Below are positions 1 to 10,734 of a DNA stretch of 64,000 nucleotides, one piece after another. The position numbers were made by a program, and so were the translations under genes. Every line of letters starts with the position of its first letter. Position 1 is the first letter of the stretch. The notes below the pieces were generated by a model. The model saw nothing but the letters and a program-made list of their open reading frames with translations. It did not search any database and had not been told where the DNA came from. Source of the DNA: Telopea speciosissima (taxonomy: Eukaryota > Streptophyta > Magnoliopsida > Proteales > Proteaceae); the NCBI RefSeq assembly GCF_018873765.1, contig NC_057925.1:8381568-8445567 (forward strand), read 5' to 3'.

Positions 1-551
1 GGCGTCACATCCAAGTTTCCAGTGCTTGCTGTCTTTGTTGGAACAACATTGAAGACTCTGATCATCTGTTCTTTGAGTGCCCTACCTCAAAAGCCATCTG
101 GAAGGGAATCCTTGCTAAGTGCTGGCCTGCCCAAAGAAGAATCGTGCCATTCTCAAGAGAATGGATATGGATAGATATGACCTTTGGAGGCACCTCTATA
201 TGTAACACTGTTGGGAAGATGGCTTTTTGTGCTGCCATTAACCATATATGGATGGAGAGAAATATCAGGAAATGGACCTCCAATTCTCGGTCTTTTCATC
301 AGATTTGGGATTCCATTTCCTTCGAAATTTCCTCCAAATTATTGTCAGCTCCTCCTTCTTTTTGTACTGACACCCCTAGGAACAGGCTTATTGTTGTCTC
401 CTGGGGTGTCCCAAATGTTTCTTTTTCTGCTTCAACAGCCTCTAGCTGATAGCTTAGTTTAGCCGTGGGCTGTTGTTTTTTCCCCTTTGAGGGCCCTTGT
501 TTTTCTTTCTTTCCTTGGTATTGAATTCTTTTATTCACCCAAAAAAAAAAA
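1..551 (+). mobile_element. L1-type LINE, 3' end with zf-RVT domain
   Basis: An open frame enters from the left edge and ends at a stop at 447-449. It shows the reverse-transcriptase zinc-binding signature: CCLC about 27 nt in, then HLFFECP and IW. This domain closes ORF2 of plant L1-like LINEs. An untranslated tail follows and ends in an A run at 541-551, the expected LINE 3' end. The 5' part is outside the window, so the target duplication cannot be tested. The strand is fixed by the frame and the A tail. Confidence 0.85.
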
Positions 552-552
552 T

Positions 553-880
553 AAGAACCTTGTCTAGTGACATACCTTGGAAAAATCTCTATTTGATGGG
601 GGTGCTTCCTATACCTATGAATTCCATTGGACTCAGAAATGATACATTGGAAGAATATTTTGGGTCTTCCAAACGAATACGGTTTGAGCAGCAAAAGGTG
701 TCCCTCTTCTTGTGCCCTTAAATCCACAATCATGGCGAAATTATGAATCACCCACTGCCTCCTGAATCGGGGGTGGCTCACGAGGCACCCCCACTAGCAC
801 CAGCACCAGTGGAAGTTCCCCATGCCCCCCAAGGGGAATTTTCATACTTGGAATCTTTCTGTGGTGTGCTGCCCACCTCA
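553..880. other. Unexplained stretch between LINE tail and Copia LTR
   Basis: No recognised gene. The plus strand has an open stretch to a stop at 718-720 (contains [11 protein letters not shown]) and the minus strand a longer open stretch; neither matches a family I know. It could be old coding sequence or chance. It is the host side of the LINE insertion. Confidence 0.3.
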
Positions 881-1088
881 TGGTATTGGAATATGGAAGA
901 ATATCAGGTATAATTTTAGTTCAGAATCAAAGTTAGGAGAATAACTTGACTTGTCACTAATGACAGAGGTCCTCTTTATTTATAAGAGAATTACAACCTA
1001 AGGGCAAATTAGTCAGCTGGGGAAAAATAATAAAATACACAAAACCCTAATGTAAAGAGAAAATATTCCAATCCCACAGTTCTCAACA
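881..1088 (-). repeat. 3' LTR of Copia element A (outer end approximate)
   Basis: The inner end is sharp: in minus orientation the purine tract is followed by TGTTGAGAAC, placing the LTR end at 1088. The interior shares a layout with the LTR of element C (a GACTTGT...ATGAC block followed by TTTATTTATAA), so A and C are probably related lineages. The outer end near 881 is a guess because the 5' LTR was not found. Confidence 0.5.
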
Positions 1089-2201
1089 CTCCCCCTCAAG
1101 TTGGTGCAAAGATATCAAACATGCCCAACTTGGAGACCAGTGGGTGGAACACCTTACAATTCAAGCCCTTAGTAAATACATCAGCTAATTGATCAACAGA
1201 ATTGACAAAGGGAATGCAGATGATTCCTTGCTCAAGCTTCTTTAATGAAGTGCCTGTCAATCTCAACATGTTTTGTCCGGTCATGCTGGACAAGATTGTG
1301 AGCAATGTTAATAGAGGCCTTATTGTCACAATAGAGACGTATAGGGTCCCCAAATCACTCAATAAGCTTTTGAGCAAGAAAGTAATGCTCTTATAGAATT
1401 CATCTTGGCTACGGGAGCAAAGTTTTCTTGATAGTCAATCCCAAGGGTTTGGGTGAAGCCCTTGGCAACCAGACGAGCCTTATATCTTTCAATTGTACCA
1501 TCTGCTTTTTGTTTGATTGTAAAAACCCATTTACAGCTAACCAATTTCTTCCCTGCATGGCGGGGAACAAGTTCCCAGGTACCATTTTTGTCCAATGCCT
1601 GCATTTCCTCTTCCATAGCAACTTTCCACTTTGGACCTTTAATGGCATCTTTCCAAACCTGTGGGATAGACACTGAAGACAAAGAAGTACAAATGCTCGA
1701 TAGGAGGGAGATGAGTATTCATAAGAGACAAAATAAGAGATGAGATGTTGAGTACATGAATGAACGCCTTTCCTAATAGCAATAGGGCGGTCATCATGCA
1801 AAGAGTTAGCAGAATTAGGTAAAATCATCAGAGATAGAATGATCATTATTTGACTGTGAGGGTAAATCTGGTTGAGGCGCCACGGTGGGTAATTGTGGGT
1901 TGTCTAAGATACCCCGCTTCTTGGATTTATTACAAGCATAGGTTTTGAGGTCTAAGGGAGCAGAAATATTTCCTGTTGTGTAGTTATTTCTGTCAACAGC
2001 AGACTCCCCCGACCAGAAATTTCCCTATGAACCACTGGAAAATTATCATCAATAAAGATGGGGGCAATAGGACCTATCTCCTCTTCCTAAAAACGCTCCC
2101 CCTAAAGAGGTGCCATGAAATAGGGTTCAGATTCATGAAAAGTGGCATCCATGGTGACATAGAGGCGGCAGGAAGGAGGGTGATAACATTTGTAACCCTT
2201 C
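881..2201 (-). mobile_element. Ty1-copia element A (old, broken), 3' part
   Basis: Minus-strand pol remnants are visible: the start of the reverse transcriptase (motif [10 protein letters not shown]), the region just before it, and the RNase H tail (DQLADVFTKGL, then a DIFAPT end). The purine tract AACTTGAGGGGGAG lies just before the LTR, which ends at 1088. A short continuation lies at 7004-7028, on the other side of element B, so B landed inside A. Element A is a fossil with many breaks and is clearly older than B. Confidence 0.8.
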
Positions 2202-2373
2202 TGTTAAAACAGGTTTGTGGAATAATGCTTGAATGGTTTATGACCATCGAAAGCTCTTCTATTTATAATATTGAATAGAAAGGAGAAAAATACAAATTAG
2301 CAATGTGGGACTAAACACCACATAATAGAAAAAAATAGAAAATAATGACTAGTATAACCCTACGGTTCTAACA
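2202..2373 (-). repeat. 3' LTR of Copia element B
   Basis: 172 bp, TG...CA ended, matching 6832-7003 at 170 of 172 positions. The purine tract (CCCCCTCAAGTTGG on the plus strand) begins just after it. Confidence 0.93.
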
Positions 2374-2766
2374 CTCCCCCTCAAGTTGGAGCAAATATAT
2401 CAATCATCCCCAACTTGACTAGAATGGGATGGAACAATTTCCCAGATAATCCCTTAGTGAAGATATCAACAACCTGAGCAGCAGACTTCACAAAAGGAAC
2501 ACAAATCAACCCTTCTTCCAGCTTTTCCTTGATGAAATGTCTGTCCACTTCAACATGTTTAGTGCGATCATGCTGTACCGGGTAGTGTGCAATGCTGATT
2601 GCAGCTTTGTTATCACAGTACAACATCATGGGAAGATGAACAGAAACACCAAGATCTTGTAGCAAGCCTTTCAACCAAAGTAACTCACAAATGCCCTGTG
2701 CCATAGCCCGAAACTCTGCTTCAGCACTAGAACGAGCCACCACATTCTGCTTCTTGCTACGCCAAG

Positions 2767-2908
2767 CATAGTTGTCAAGGCGTCGCCTAGGCGTCCAGGC
2801 GCCTTGTTCGACTTGGGCGCCTTGGCCACCTTGTTCGCCTGGTTGGTGTCGCCTTGAATTTTGCCCTACCCCACCGCCTTGGGTTACCTAACCGCCGTGA
2901 CAACTATG
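2767..2908. mobile_element. hAT-type MITE (CATAGTTGTCA family), 142 bp
   Basis: Terminal inverted repeats CATAGTTGTCAAGGCG and CATAGTTGTCACGGCG (read inward) bound a GC-rich body. A perfect 8-bp target duplication ACGCCAAG flanks it (2759-2766 and 2909-2916), as expected of hAT elements. It lies in the RNase H region of Copia B, so it is younger than that young element. Relatives are at 34535-34679 and, cut short, at 49632. Confidence 0.88.
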
Positions 2909-5900
2909 ACGCCAAGTGACCAAATTGCCTCCCACAAAAGAATAGTACCCAGAGATAGACTTCCAATCTGCAGAACCAGCCCAATCAGCATCAGTATACG
3001 CCTCTACCCGTAGGTGACCATTAGGAGACAGAAGAATGCCTTTTCCAGGAGCTGACTTCAAGTAGTGAAGAATCCGAAGAACAGCCTCCATGTGAGAAGA
3101 ATAGGGGTCATGCATGAACTGACTCATAGTACTCACAGCGACAGCAATATCTGGATGAGTGTGTAAGAGAAAAATCAGTTTCCCCACCAGGCATTGGTAC
3201 CGGCCTTTATCAACAAATTCACCCTCTTTTTCTTTGAGACGAATAGTAGCCTCCATAGGAGTATCTGAAGGGTGACATCCTAACAAACCAGTTTCAACCA
3301 ACAAGTCTAGGACATACTTCCTTTGGGAGAGAAAGATGCCTTCAGAAGATCTGGCAACCTCAATCCCAAAAAAGTACCGTAGCGGCCCTAGATCTTTAAT
3401 CTCGAATTCCTGCCCAAGAAACCTCTTCAACCGGCTGATCTCATCCCCATCAATGCCTGTAACCACAATGTCATCCACATACACTATAAGAACAGTGAGC
3501 TTCTCACCAACCCTCTTGATAAAGAGAGTATGATCAAAAACCAAAGTACGACGAGACGGAGGGTAGTAACACTTATAACCTTTCTGGGATGGAGAGTAGC
3601 CCGAAAATACACCTTAATCCACGAGGATCAAATTTGCAATGAGGTTTAGTGTCTCTGGCATAACACACACAACCGAAAATTTTGGGAGGAACCCACAAAG
3701 GTGGAATTCACATGTAAAATATCGGTCGGACTGCGAGATTCAAGAACAAGGGAAGGCAACCGATTAATAAGATAGGTGGCAATGAGAATAGCATCCCCCC
3801 AATATTGGGAGGGAACATGGCGCGAAAACATCAACGCCCTGGCCACTTCCAACAAGTGTCGGTTCTTCCTTTCAGCCACACCATTCTGGGCTGGGGTATC
3901 AACACAACTTGTCTGATGAACAATCCCATTATCAGCAAGGTATTTCTGAAATTGAGTCTCTGTATACTCAATCCAATTATCACTTCTCAAGACTTTGAGA
4001 GTAGCATTGAACTGAGTTTTGACCATGTTATGGAAATGCTGAAAACAAGAAAAAACTTGACTTTTGGTGTGTAAAAGGTAAACCCATGTGTGTCTAGAAT
4101 GACAATCAATAAAAGAGACAAACCAACGATGACCGGAAACCAAAGTCTTACGACCGGGACCCCAAACATCAGAATGTACTAATTGAAAAAGTGAAGAACT
4201 CCTTTTATTAGAAACAAAATAAGTTGAACGTGTCTGTTTGGCCAGAACACAAGCCTCATAAAAAAAAATGGGTCTTATCACAAGGTTTGACCAAAGCAGG
4301 AAATAAGGATGCTAAGATGCCTAAGGAAGGGTGACCTAATCTAGAGTGCCACTGATAAATTTCAGAAGATATTAAGGAGTTCTGATGTAGTGGTAGTAAT
4401 GGAGGTGGAGTGAAACTACCATCATCAAGCAGGTACAGGCCACCATGCACTTTACCCAATCCAATCGTCTTCCCAAAGTCCAGATCCTCAAAAACACAAT
4501 GGGAAGGAAAAAAGGTTACTTTGCAGTGAAGATCACGAGTTATACAACTAATAGAAAGAAGGTTAGTAGTAAAATTCGGAATCTGTAAAACATTTGACAA
4601 AGGAAGGGAAGAACTGCAGTTGATGATTCCTTTTCCAGAGATGGAGGAAAGGGAACCATCAGCCACCTTGACCTTGTCTTTCCTAGAGGTAGAAGAATAA
4701 GGATAGAAGAGGCTAAAGGACCCGGTCATGTGATCTGTAGCTCCAGAATCAATGATCTAAGGATGGGAAGCTACAGAGGCACAATGACCACCAAACGAAA
4801 TACCTGACCGAGTAAGGTATGAACCTAAGGGAGTAGACGAAGTGGCAGTAGCTGATGTAGTAGAGGCAGTTGTCTTTCCTAAAGGTAGAAGAATAAGGAT
4901 AGAAGAGGCTAAAGGACCCGGTCATGTGATCTGTAGCTCCAGAATCAATGATCCAAGGATGGGAAGCTACAGAGGCACAATGACCACCAAACGAAATACC
5001 TGACCGAGCAAGGTGTGAACCTAAGGGAGTAGACGAAGTGGCTGTAGCTGATGTAGTAGAGGCAGCAGTGGAAGACTTTAGAACACGTAGGAATGCCTGT
5101 AAATCCTCCTGAGATAGGCCAGTGTCAGTAGTAGGGGCTGCAATGACAGACTCAGAGTGATTGGCCTTGTTTTTCGGCTTTCGCTTGGCAGCCCGTTTAG
5201 CTTCAAAGTCGGCGGGCTTCCCATGAAGTTTCCAACATTTGTCTTTAGTGTGATAAGGCCGATGACAATGCTCACAAGTAACCGGGCTGGTAGCAGTACC
5301 ACCACAGAGAGAGTGCCAACTGGTGTAGAAGGAGCCGGTGCAGTAGTCTGGAGGACGGACCTGTCAGGAACAGCAGGGTGCAACATAGCAGCTCGGCGAT
5401 TTTCTTCAGAGGAGACCAAGGCATAAGACTGTTCAAGTGTGGGAAAAGGAGAATGGCCCAACACTTGAACACAAATCTGGTCATACTCAACATTCAACCC
5501 AGCCAAGAAGTCATAAACCCTGATTTTATCCACATGTTTCTTATAGGCAGCCAGATTAGTAACATTATCAGGTTGGTAATCAGAGAAGTGGTCCTTAGTA
5601 ACATTATCAGGTTCGTAATCAGAGAAGTGGTCCAATTGTTGCCAAAGGTTGCGTAGAGTAGCATAATATTTAGAGACTGTCAAGTCCCCCTGAATAGTAT
5701 GAAGAACCTTCTTCCTGAGTTTATAGACCTGAGCATCATTACCAAGTTGTCCGTACGTTTCCTTACAGGCTAACCAAACCTGAGAAGTATCAAAAAGGAC
5801 GAACCCATGTGCAATGTCCGAAGCCATAGAACCAATCAAATAAGACATAAGAACACCATTGATGGCAAGCCAGCGAGTCCTGGCAGTACCTGGGGCAGCA

Positions 5901-6819
5901 GGCATGGTGACAGTGCCATCAATACGGCCAGTGAGACCACGGCCAGCAATAGCAAAAGAGGCTGACCGAGACCACAATAGGCAGTTGCTGCCATCAAGTT
6001 TGATGGGATTGGGCTGAAAATTATGATAATCTGATTTTTCATGTCCAGGTTGATCAGAAGTGGCAGTGGAATCAGCAAAGTCACCCATAGTTGCAACAGG
6101 GCTGTGGAGAATAAAACACCAACAAGTACTTCAAACCAAGAGCTGAAATCAAGGTCGAGTGGTCCACTATGATGGGCAAAACAGCCCTCAAAAAATCAGC
6201 AGCAGTAGAGACACCTCCCACAGAGATCGACAATATCAGGGTTTTGGAAGAGAACCTAAAATTGGAGACCGATGTGGAGATGGGAAAAAAAATTGAAGAA
6301 GAAGCTTGATCGAATCTGTCCAGGAACCTGTAGAGGATGTCCTTGATGAATAGAAAAAACTCCAATAAGAAACACAACAGCAAGCAGCGCTAATCCCAAA
6401 AATCGATAATGATCAGGGTTTTGGAAAAAACCCTGAAAGTAAGAAATCGATTGGGATGAGGGGTCTTCAACGCCTAGTGGATACTTGATAGCAGCAAGTC
6501 ATATCGCAGTAGAGTCTCCAATAGAGGGAAAATCAGTTCCAATAATTTTCGTGGCCTGATCTTCAAAATCTGGAAACTCCAAATATCGCAAGGAGAGAAC
6601 CAGCAGCTATCGAGCAGAATTTAGTACAAAAAAAAGGGGTTAAAAAGAGGTGGGAATAGGGCAGCAACTAGATCATCTGATCACCTCTGCAGTGCTGCCC
6701 TTAGAGAGGGAGAAGAAGCAAGGGAAAGGGGAGAGAAAAAAAAAATCGAGAGAAGGGGAAGGGAAGGAAAAACGATGAAAGGGTGGGGGGTTTTGAAAAA
6801 AAGGATCAGAGGGATTTTG

Positions 6820-6831
6820 GCTGTGATACCA
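6820..6831 (-). other. Primer binding site of Copia element B
   Basis: Immediately inside the 5' LTR the minus strand reads TGGTATCACAGC, close to the initiator-tRNA-Met complement TGGTATCAGAGC that plant Copia elements use to start minus-strand synthesis. Confidence 0.85.
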
Positions 6832-7003
6832 TGTTAAAACAGGTTTGTGGAATAATGCTTGAATGGTTTATGACCATCCAAAGCTCTTCTATTTATAATA
6901 TTGAATAGAAAGGAGAAAAATACAAATTAGCAATGTGGGACTAAACACCACATAATAGAAAAAAATCGAAAATAATGACTAGTATAACCCTACGGTTCTA
7001 ACA
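6832..7003 (-). repeat. 5' LTR of Copia element B
   Basis: 172-bp LTR bounded inside by the primer site and outside by the target duplication CCTTC. It contains the TATTTATAATATTG block expected near the start of transcription. Confidence 0.93.
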
Positions 7004-7665
7004 CCTTCTGAGTAGCCAAATAACTGATTTGAGGCTGAATCAGGTTTGGCTTCACATCAGCAAGCTGCAGAGACCCCTGTCTTGTGCTATCGGCTGGACT
7101 ATTTGGAGGCCATTGCTGCTGCAACTTTGAAGGCTTGTATCTCTGCAACCTTCCATCAGAACTGAGTGAAATTCAGGGCACTACTTCTCCTTGCATAGAC
7201 CTCAATCGATCCAAGTTTGAAGTTATATTCCTTACCTTCTATTTTTGTCACCTTCATATTTCACCACATCTAGCCACCAGAATCAGCCCAAACTTGGAGG
7301 GCTAATCCAACCTAACAGGGCCTAAACTCAACCTGAATGTAAGGTCCATCAATTGGCTGAATACTAATATTCTGTTACACCTTCTATTTCTAGTTATTAA
7401 GCCTAGACTTAGCTGCGGTTAAGGGGTTTGTTACTAGCTGGGTTTTATTACATTGTGGGTAATATTGGGGTACGTTATTTGTAATCTGGCCTTCCATTGA
7501 CTTCCCAGGAGTCGAACACTCGACCTCCCTGCTTTGATACCATATTCGCTACCGTGTCACCGAAAAGCTCGAATTATTAGGTAAGGACAACGTAAATATA
7601 TACATCAACGCCATCCCATGGTCAGTAGGATCCACACAGAGTAAATCAAGGCGTAACTGTTGAGC
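7004..7665 (-). other. Copia A remnant, then LTR/primer-site remnant
   Basis: 7004-7028 continues element A. Around 7535-7547 the minus strand reads TGGTATCAAAGC followed by GGTCGAGTGTTCGACTCC, the primer-site and leader pattern of plant LTR elements; the bases to its right (about 7548-7650) would be the end of a 5' LTR. No partner LTR was found. The rest shows no gene. A TRIM or a decayed Copia copy are both possible. Confidence 0.4.
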
Positions 7666-9305
7666 ATCTAGACGTGTTTCTCCAAATCTGAGAGGTCCAC
7701 CGAGAATTGAGAATTCTCAGAATTATAACTGCATCCAATGCAATCTTCACAGTAAGAATGTGCACTGTCATGGAAGTAGTTCATGGGAATCTTTGGAATT
7801 GATTGGTTTCCGTCCCCCAAGTTCAATTTGAACTTACCTTTTGGTCGAAGATTAATCTCAACCCAAAGACATGTTTTGTGGAATTTAATCCCCTTCGGCC
7901 TTACCTGAGGTATTTGGAAAGTACGAATGAGACACATCTTTTATGGAAAAGTTCAGAACCAGCCCCATATACCTAACATCATTGGAATATATATAATGAG
8001 ATGGGCAACAGCTACAAAAGCATTCAGGGACATCAGAGGCTTTCTGAATGCATCTCAAGGCCAGACATTATGCATGGTTGAGCTGTCTTCATCTCGAGAC
8101 CTTTTTTTGTTTCTCAATTTATCAAATTTACCATTTGACGTTCTTCATGATGGATAGTCTACTGCCACTGACTCTTTGGCTCCTAGTGTTTTTGTTCAAA
8201 CTGAACTTAGATGAATAATTTATGGGTAATCAGTGGCGCGATGGTGAGATCACATTAATTTACTCAGGCCCAGACTGCCCAGTGGTGAAAGTGATTCAAC
8301 AAGGATGAAGAGTTTAGATTATGTGATGAGGAGAGGCCTTTTTTATGTTGATTGTGGGGGGAGATTCAGTTAACTTTGTTGGTTGAATATTTGCTCTGAA
8401 GCAAATGGCCTTTGTAGATGTTCACATCTCATTTGATAACATCGCCATCTTGGATGAGAGGCCCATTCTCTTGGAAGTATAGATCATCCAACAAATCGGC
8501 CAACGAGTAGGCCAACCGATAAAATGTGAAGCCTAGAGATTGTTAGAGGAATCTTCATTTTTTTTGTTTCTCTCTAGTCTAGCCTTTTCCATATTTCTAC
8601 TTTTCTATTTGTTTTGATTATCTGACGTAATTGTGGGTCCGTTACTGAAAGGGTTAGATATTTATACACTGTTATCAATATATACATATTTATTTATCAA
8701 GAAAATTATCCTTAATTATTCTTCCGAATTAATGAAGGGAAAAGAAAATGTAACAGCTAAACTGGCAGAAACCATGACACTTGATAAAACTGTTTGACTG
8801 ATACTACAAAGGCTTCATGACTAGTGGCTGCATCTCACGCCCAAAAACTCAATTGCTGCTGACTCAAGTGAACTTCTTGATAAATCATACAAAAGCACTG
8901 TGAGTTGCACCATAAATTCTATTCCACTTTAAATGGAAGCATTAGAGAACATCCTTCAGGGTTCAGAGAGAGGGTCAAATTTCTTGCTCAAGGAGGTGAC
9001 GGAAATTTTTGACAACATTAAAGTGACTTTTTTTGGGGGTGTTGGGCGGGGTGGGGTGGGAGGGGAGGGGAGGTTCTCAGACACTTTAATTGGATGTGCT
9101 TTGTAAAACTTAAACAATGGGAGTAAATATTTACAAACTACACAGACGATGATCACTGTGCAGAACACCATTGAAAATCTCAACTACCAAGGTGAAAGAG
9201 AAAAAGACAATCATAAGAGGTACAAAACTTGGCCGCAAGTATCTTATCTCTTATAGAATTTATAAAATGAGCGAAAGTAAAAAATGAATGAATGAAATGC
9301 CAGAC
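7666..9305. other. No gene seen; probable intron of the gene at 9306-9440
   Basis: AT-rich, with short open frames only (for example minus 7668-7937) and no motif I recognise. If the gene starting at 9440 is functional, this is part of its first coding-side intron. Confidence 0.4.
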
Positions 9306-9440
9306 CTGAGAACGAGGAAAAATATCTGATATCAGCTTCTTGTACCTCTTCACAGGCTGCCGAGACCTCGCTCGCATTGCCGGGCAGAAGAAACAGAGAC
9401 TGCCACAGACTGGCAAAACTTTCCTCGACATAACACCCAT
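9306..9440 (-). CDS. EFR3-of-plants (EFOP/SRL2-like) protein, first coding exon only
   Basis: This 135-nt exon encodes 45 residues starting MGVMSRKVLPVCGSLCFFCP and ending PRSQ, followed by a GT donor at 9305-9304. It is the conserved N-terminus of the plant EFR3 family (Arabidopsis At2g41830 and At5g26850; rice SRL2), ARM-repeat proteins that anchor the PI4K-alpha1 lipid kinase complex at the plasma membrane. Cysteines 12, 16 and 19 fit the S-acylation cluster known from EFR3 proteins, and the basic stretch SRQPVKRYKK follows. The next exon (usually starting DEEPN or similar) was not found anywhere to the left in this window, so either the intron exceeds 9.3 kb and holds the nested Copia elements, or this is an orphan first exon. 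The family is known; the fate of the gene is inference. Confidence 0.8.
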
Positions 9441-9750
9441 CTTTTAAAACCTCTAAAATCCTACAATCTACAAACCTTTCTGATCCTTCAAACTCTGCTT
9501 GGCAAGCCTCTTCCTTTTCCTCAAAGTCAAAACAAAAATAATAAATTCAAAATCTCATCACCGAGATAGAAGAAAATTATCGACGTCTTTCAGATTCCGG
9601 GACCAGCCTACAATGTACAATTAAGATCAACAACTAAAGCGATCCCAAAAAAAATATCAAAATTGGATGGATTCCGATACACAATTACGAATCGGAAAGA
9701 GCTGAATTTAGGATTTCAATTCGTTATCCGAGTTTTGATTGTTTATTTAC

Positions 9751-9900
9751 CTCGGATCTTCGCCTTGCAGACCAGAGGCTGGAAATCCCCAAAGTTCTAT
9801 GCAGGAAAGCACTGGATTTCCTACATCCTCCACCGCGAAATTAACGAAAAAAGAGAAATAGAACTGTTTCGCTCTCTCTCTCCCGCCTCCTTCCGTATAC
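9751..9900 (-). other. Probable 5' UTR exon of the EFR3-like gene
   Basis: The minus strand runs from a pyrimidine/purine-rich leader (GAGAGAGAGCG) to AAGATCCGAG followed by a GTAAAT donor at 9750. This suggests a non-coding first exon spliced to an exon that holds the ATG at 9440. The right limit is estimated from the TATA-like site. Confidence 0.5.
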
Positions 9901-9926
9901 TCCGCCTGCCATTAATTTTTCCACCT

Positions 9927-9933
9927 AATATAA
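9927..9933 (-). promoter_or_regulatory. TATA-like box of the EFR3-like gene
   Basis: TATATTA on the minus strand, about 30 nt before the likely start of the leader exon. Confidence 0.45.
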
Positions 9934-9940
9934 TCTACTG

Positions 9941-10281
9941 ATCAAACACTAAATTTGGCAAATTTGCTCAAAAGTGCAAAAATGTGGGGGTGATTCCAAA
10001 ATTACGAGAGTGGCCATAAGCCAATCATCATCCCACATTTCCACTCCCATACTGCAACAGATTAGATCCGTTGGGCACTTGGGCTACCATATGGATTAGG
10101 GACCACGACCAAATATTTTTAAGGGCAAAATTAACCTGATATTATCCTTAATTGTATCTAAAGTATATATATTATGCAGTTGACTTCATGAACAGGAGTT
10201 ATTATGGTTCCAAACTAAGGTGATTAAAAACAAAAAAAAAAAAAAAAAACAAAACAAAACACAAAAGGGTTTGTATTAATT
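9941..10281. other. Intergenic, no gene seen
   Basis: AT-rich spacer between the divergent side of the EFR3-like promoter and the first MITE; it holds an A run at about 10232-10248. Confidence 0.5.
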
Positions 10282-10471
10282 GGGATAAAGACTGCTAACC
10301 GGTCACGCAGCATGCGATGTGTACTTATGCCCAGACACAGCCGTAAATGAAATCACCGGCACACCCTTGGAAAGGCGGAAAGGACTAGGGGTGTGTTGGT
10401 CATGTCACGTATGACTGTGTCTGGGCACAAGTACTCATCACGTTGTGCAACTGGTTAGCGTTCCTTTTCCC
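10282..10471. mobile_element. MULE-type MITE, 190 bp
   Basis: Imperfect inverted repeats of about 57 bp meet around TGCCCAGACACAG / CTGTGTCTGGGCA. Flanks GTATTAATT and TTATTAATT match at 8 of 9 positions, a 9-bp duplication typical of Mutator-like elements. Same family as 13896-14032. Confidence 0.75.
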
Positions 10472-10734
10472 TTATTAATTATTCAAACTATTATGCCTAT
10501 TGGTACCAAAAGACTTTTATTTATGACTCTTAAATTATTATTGTAAATGGTTTTTTATAAATAGGACATAAACATAAGCATAAATTATACCAAAGAGAGA
10601 TTAAAAGAATTTCGATGTCCATAGATTTGTTGCTTCAGAGCATCTCAGATTGAACATTATAAACTTGGAAAAAAAAATGTGCAAAACAGCAAAGCCATCT
10701 TATGCCATTCACAGAGCAATGGACAGAGAGAGAG

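Larger units (their letters stand above)
2202..7003 (-). mobile_element. Ty1-copia element B (young, broken internally)
   Basis: A 4802-bp element on the minus strand with two 172-bp LTRs and a perfect 5-bp target duplication CCTTC (2197-2201 and 7004-7008). Parts in order from its 5' end: LTR, primer site, gag (about 6088-5078), protease/pre-integrase region (about 4729-4256), integrase (about 4281-3646), reverse transcriptase (about 3544-2888) and RNase H (about 2743-2381). The frame is interrupted at several places, there are internal short duplications, and a MITE sits in the RNase H region, so it is a fossil. The LTRs differ at 2 of 172 sites (1.2%), which suggests insertion within roughly the last million years at usual plant rates (inference). 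Confidence 0.93.

Noticed and set aside
299-781. 160-aa minus-strand open frame
   Set aside because: It runs backwards through the LINE zinc-binding end and its 3' UTR/A tail, so it is a chance frame over two unrelated sequences.
7668-7937. 89-aa minus-strand frame as a gene
   Set aside because: No family resemblance, no splice context, surrounded by repeats and intronic sequence.
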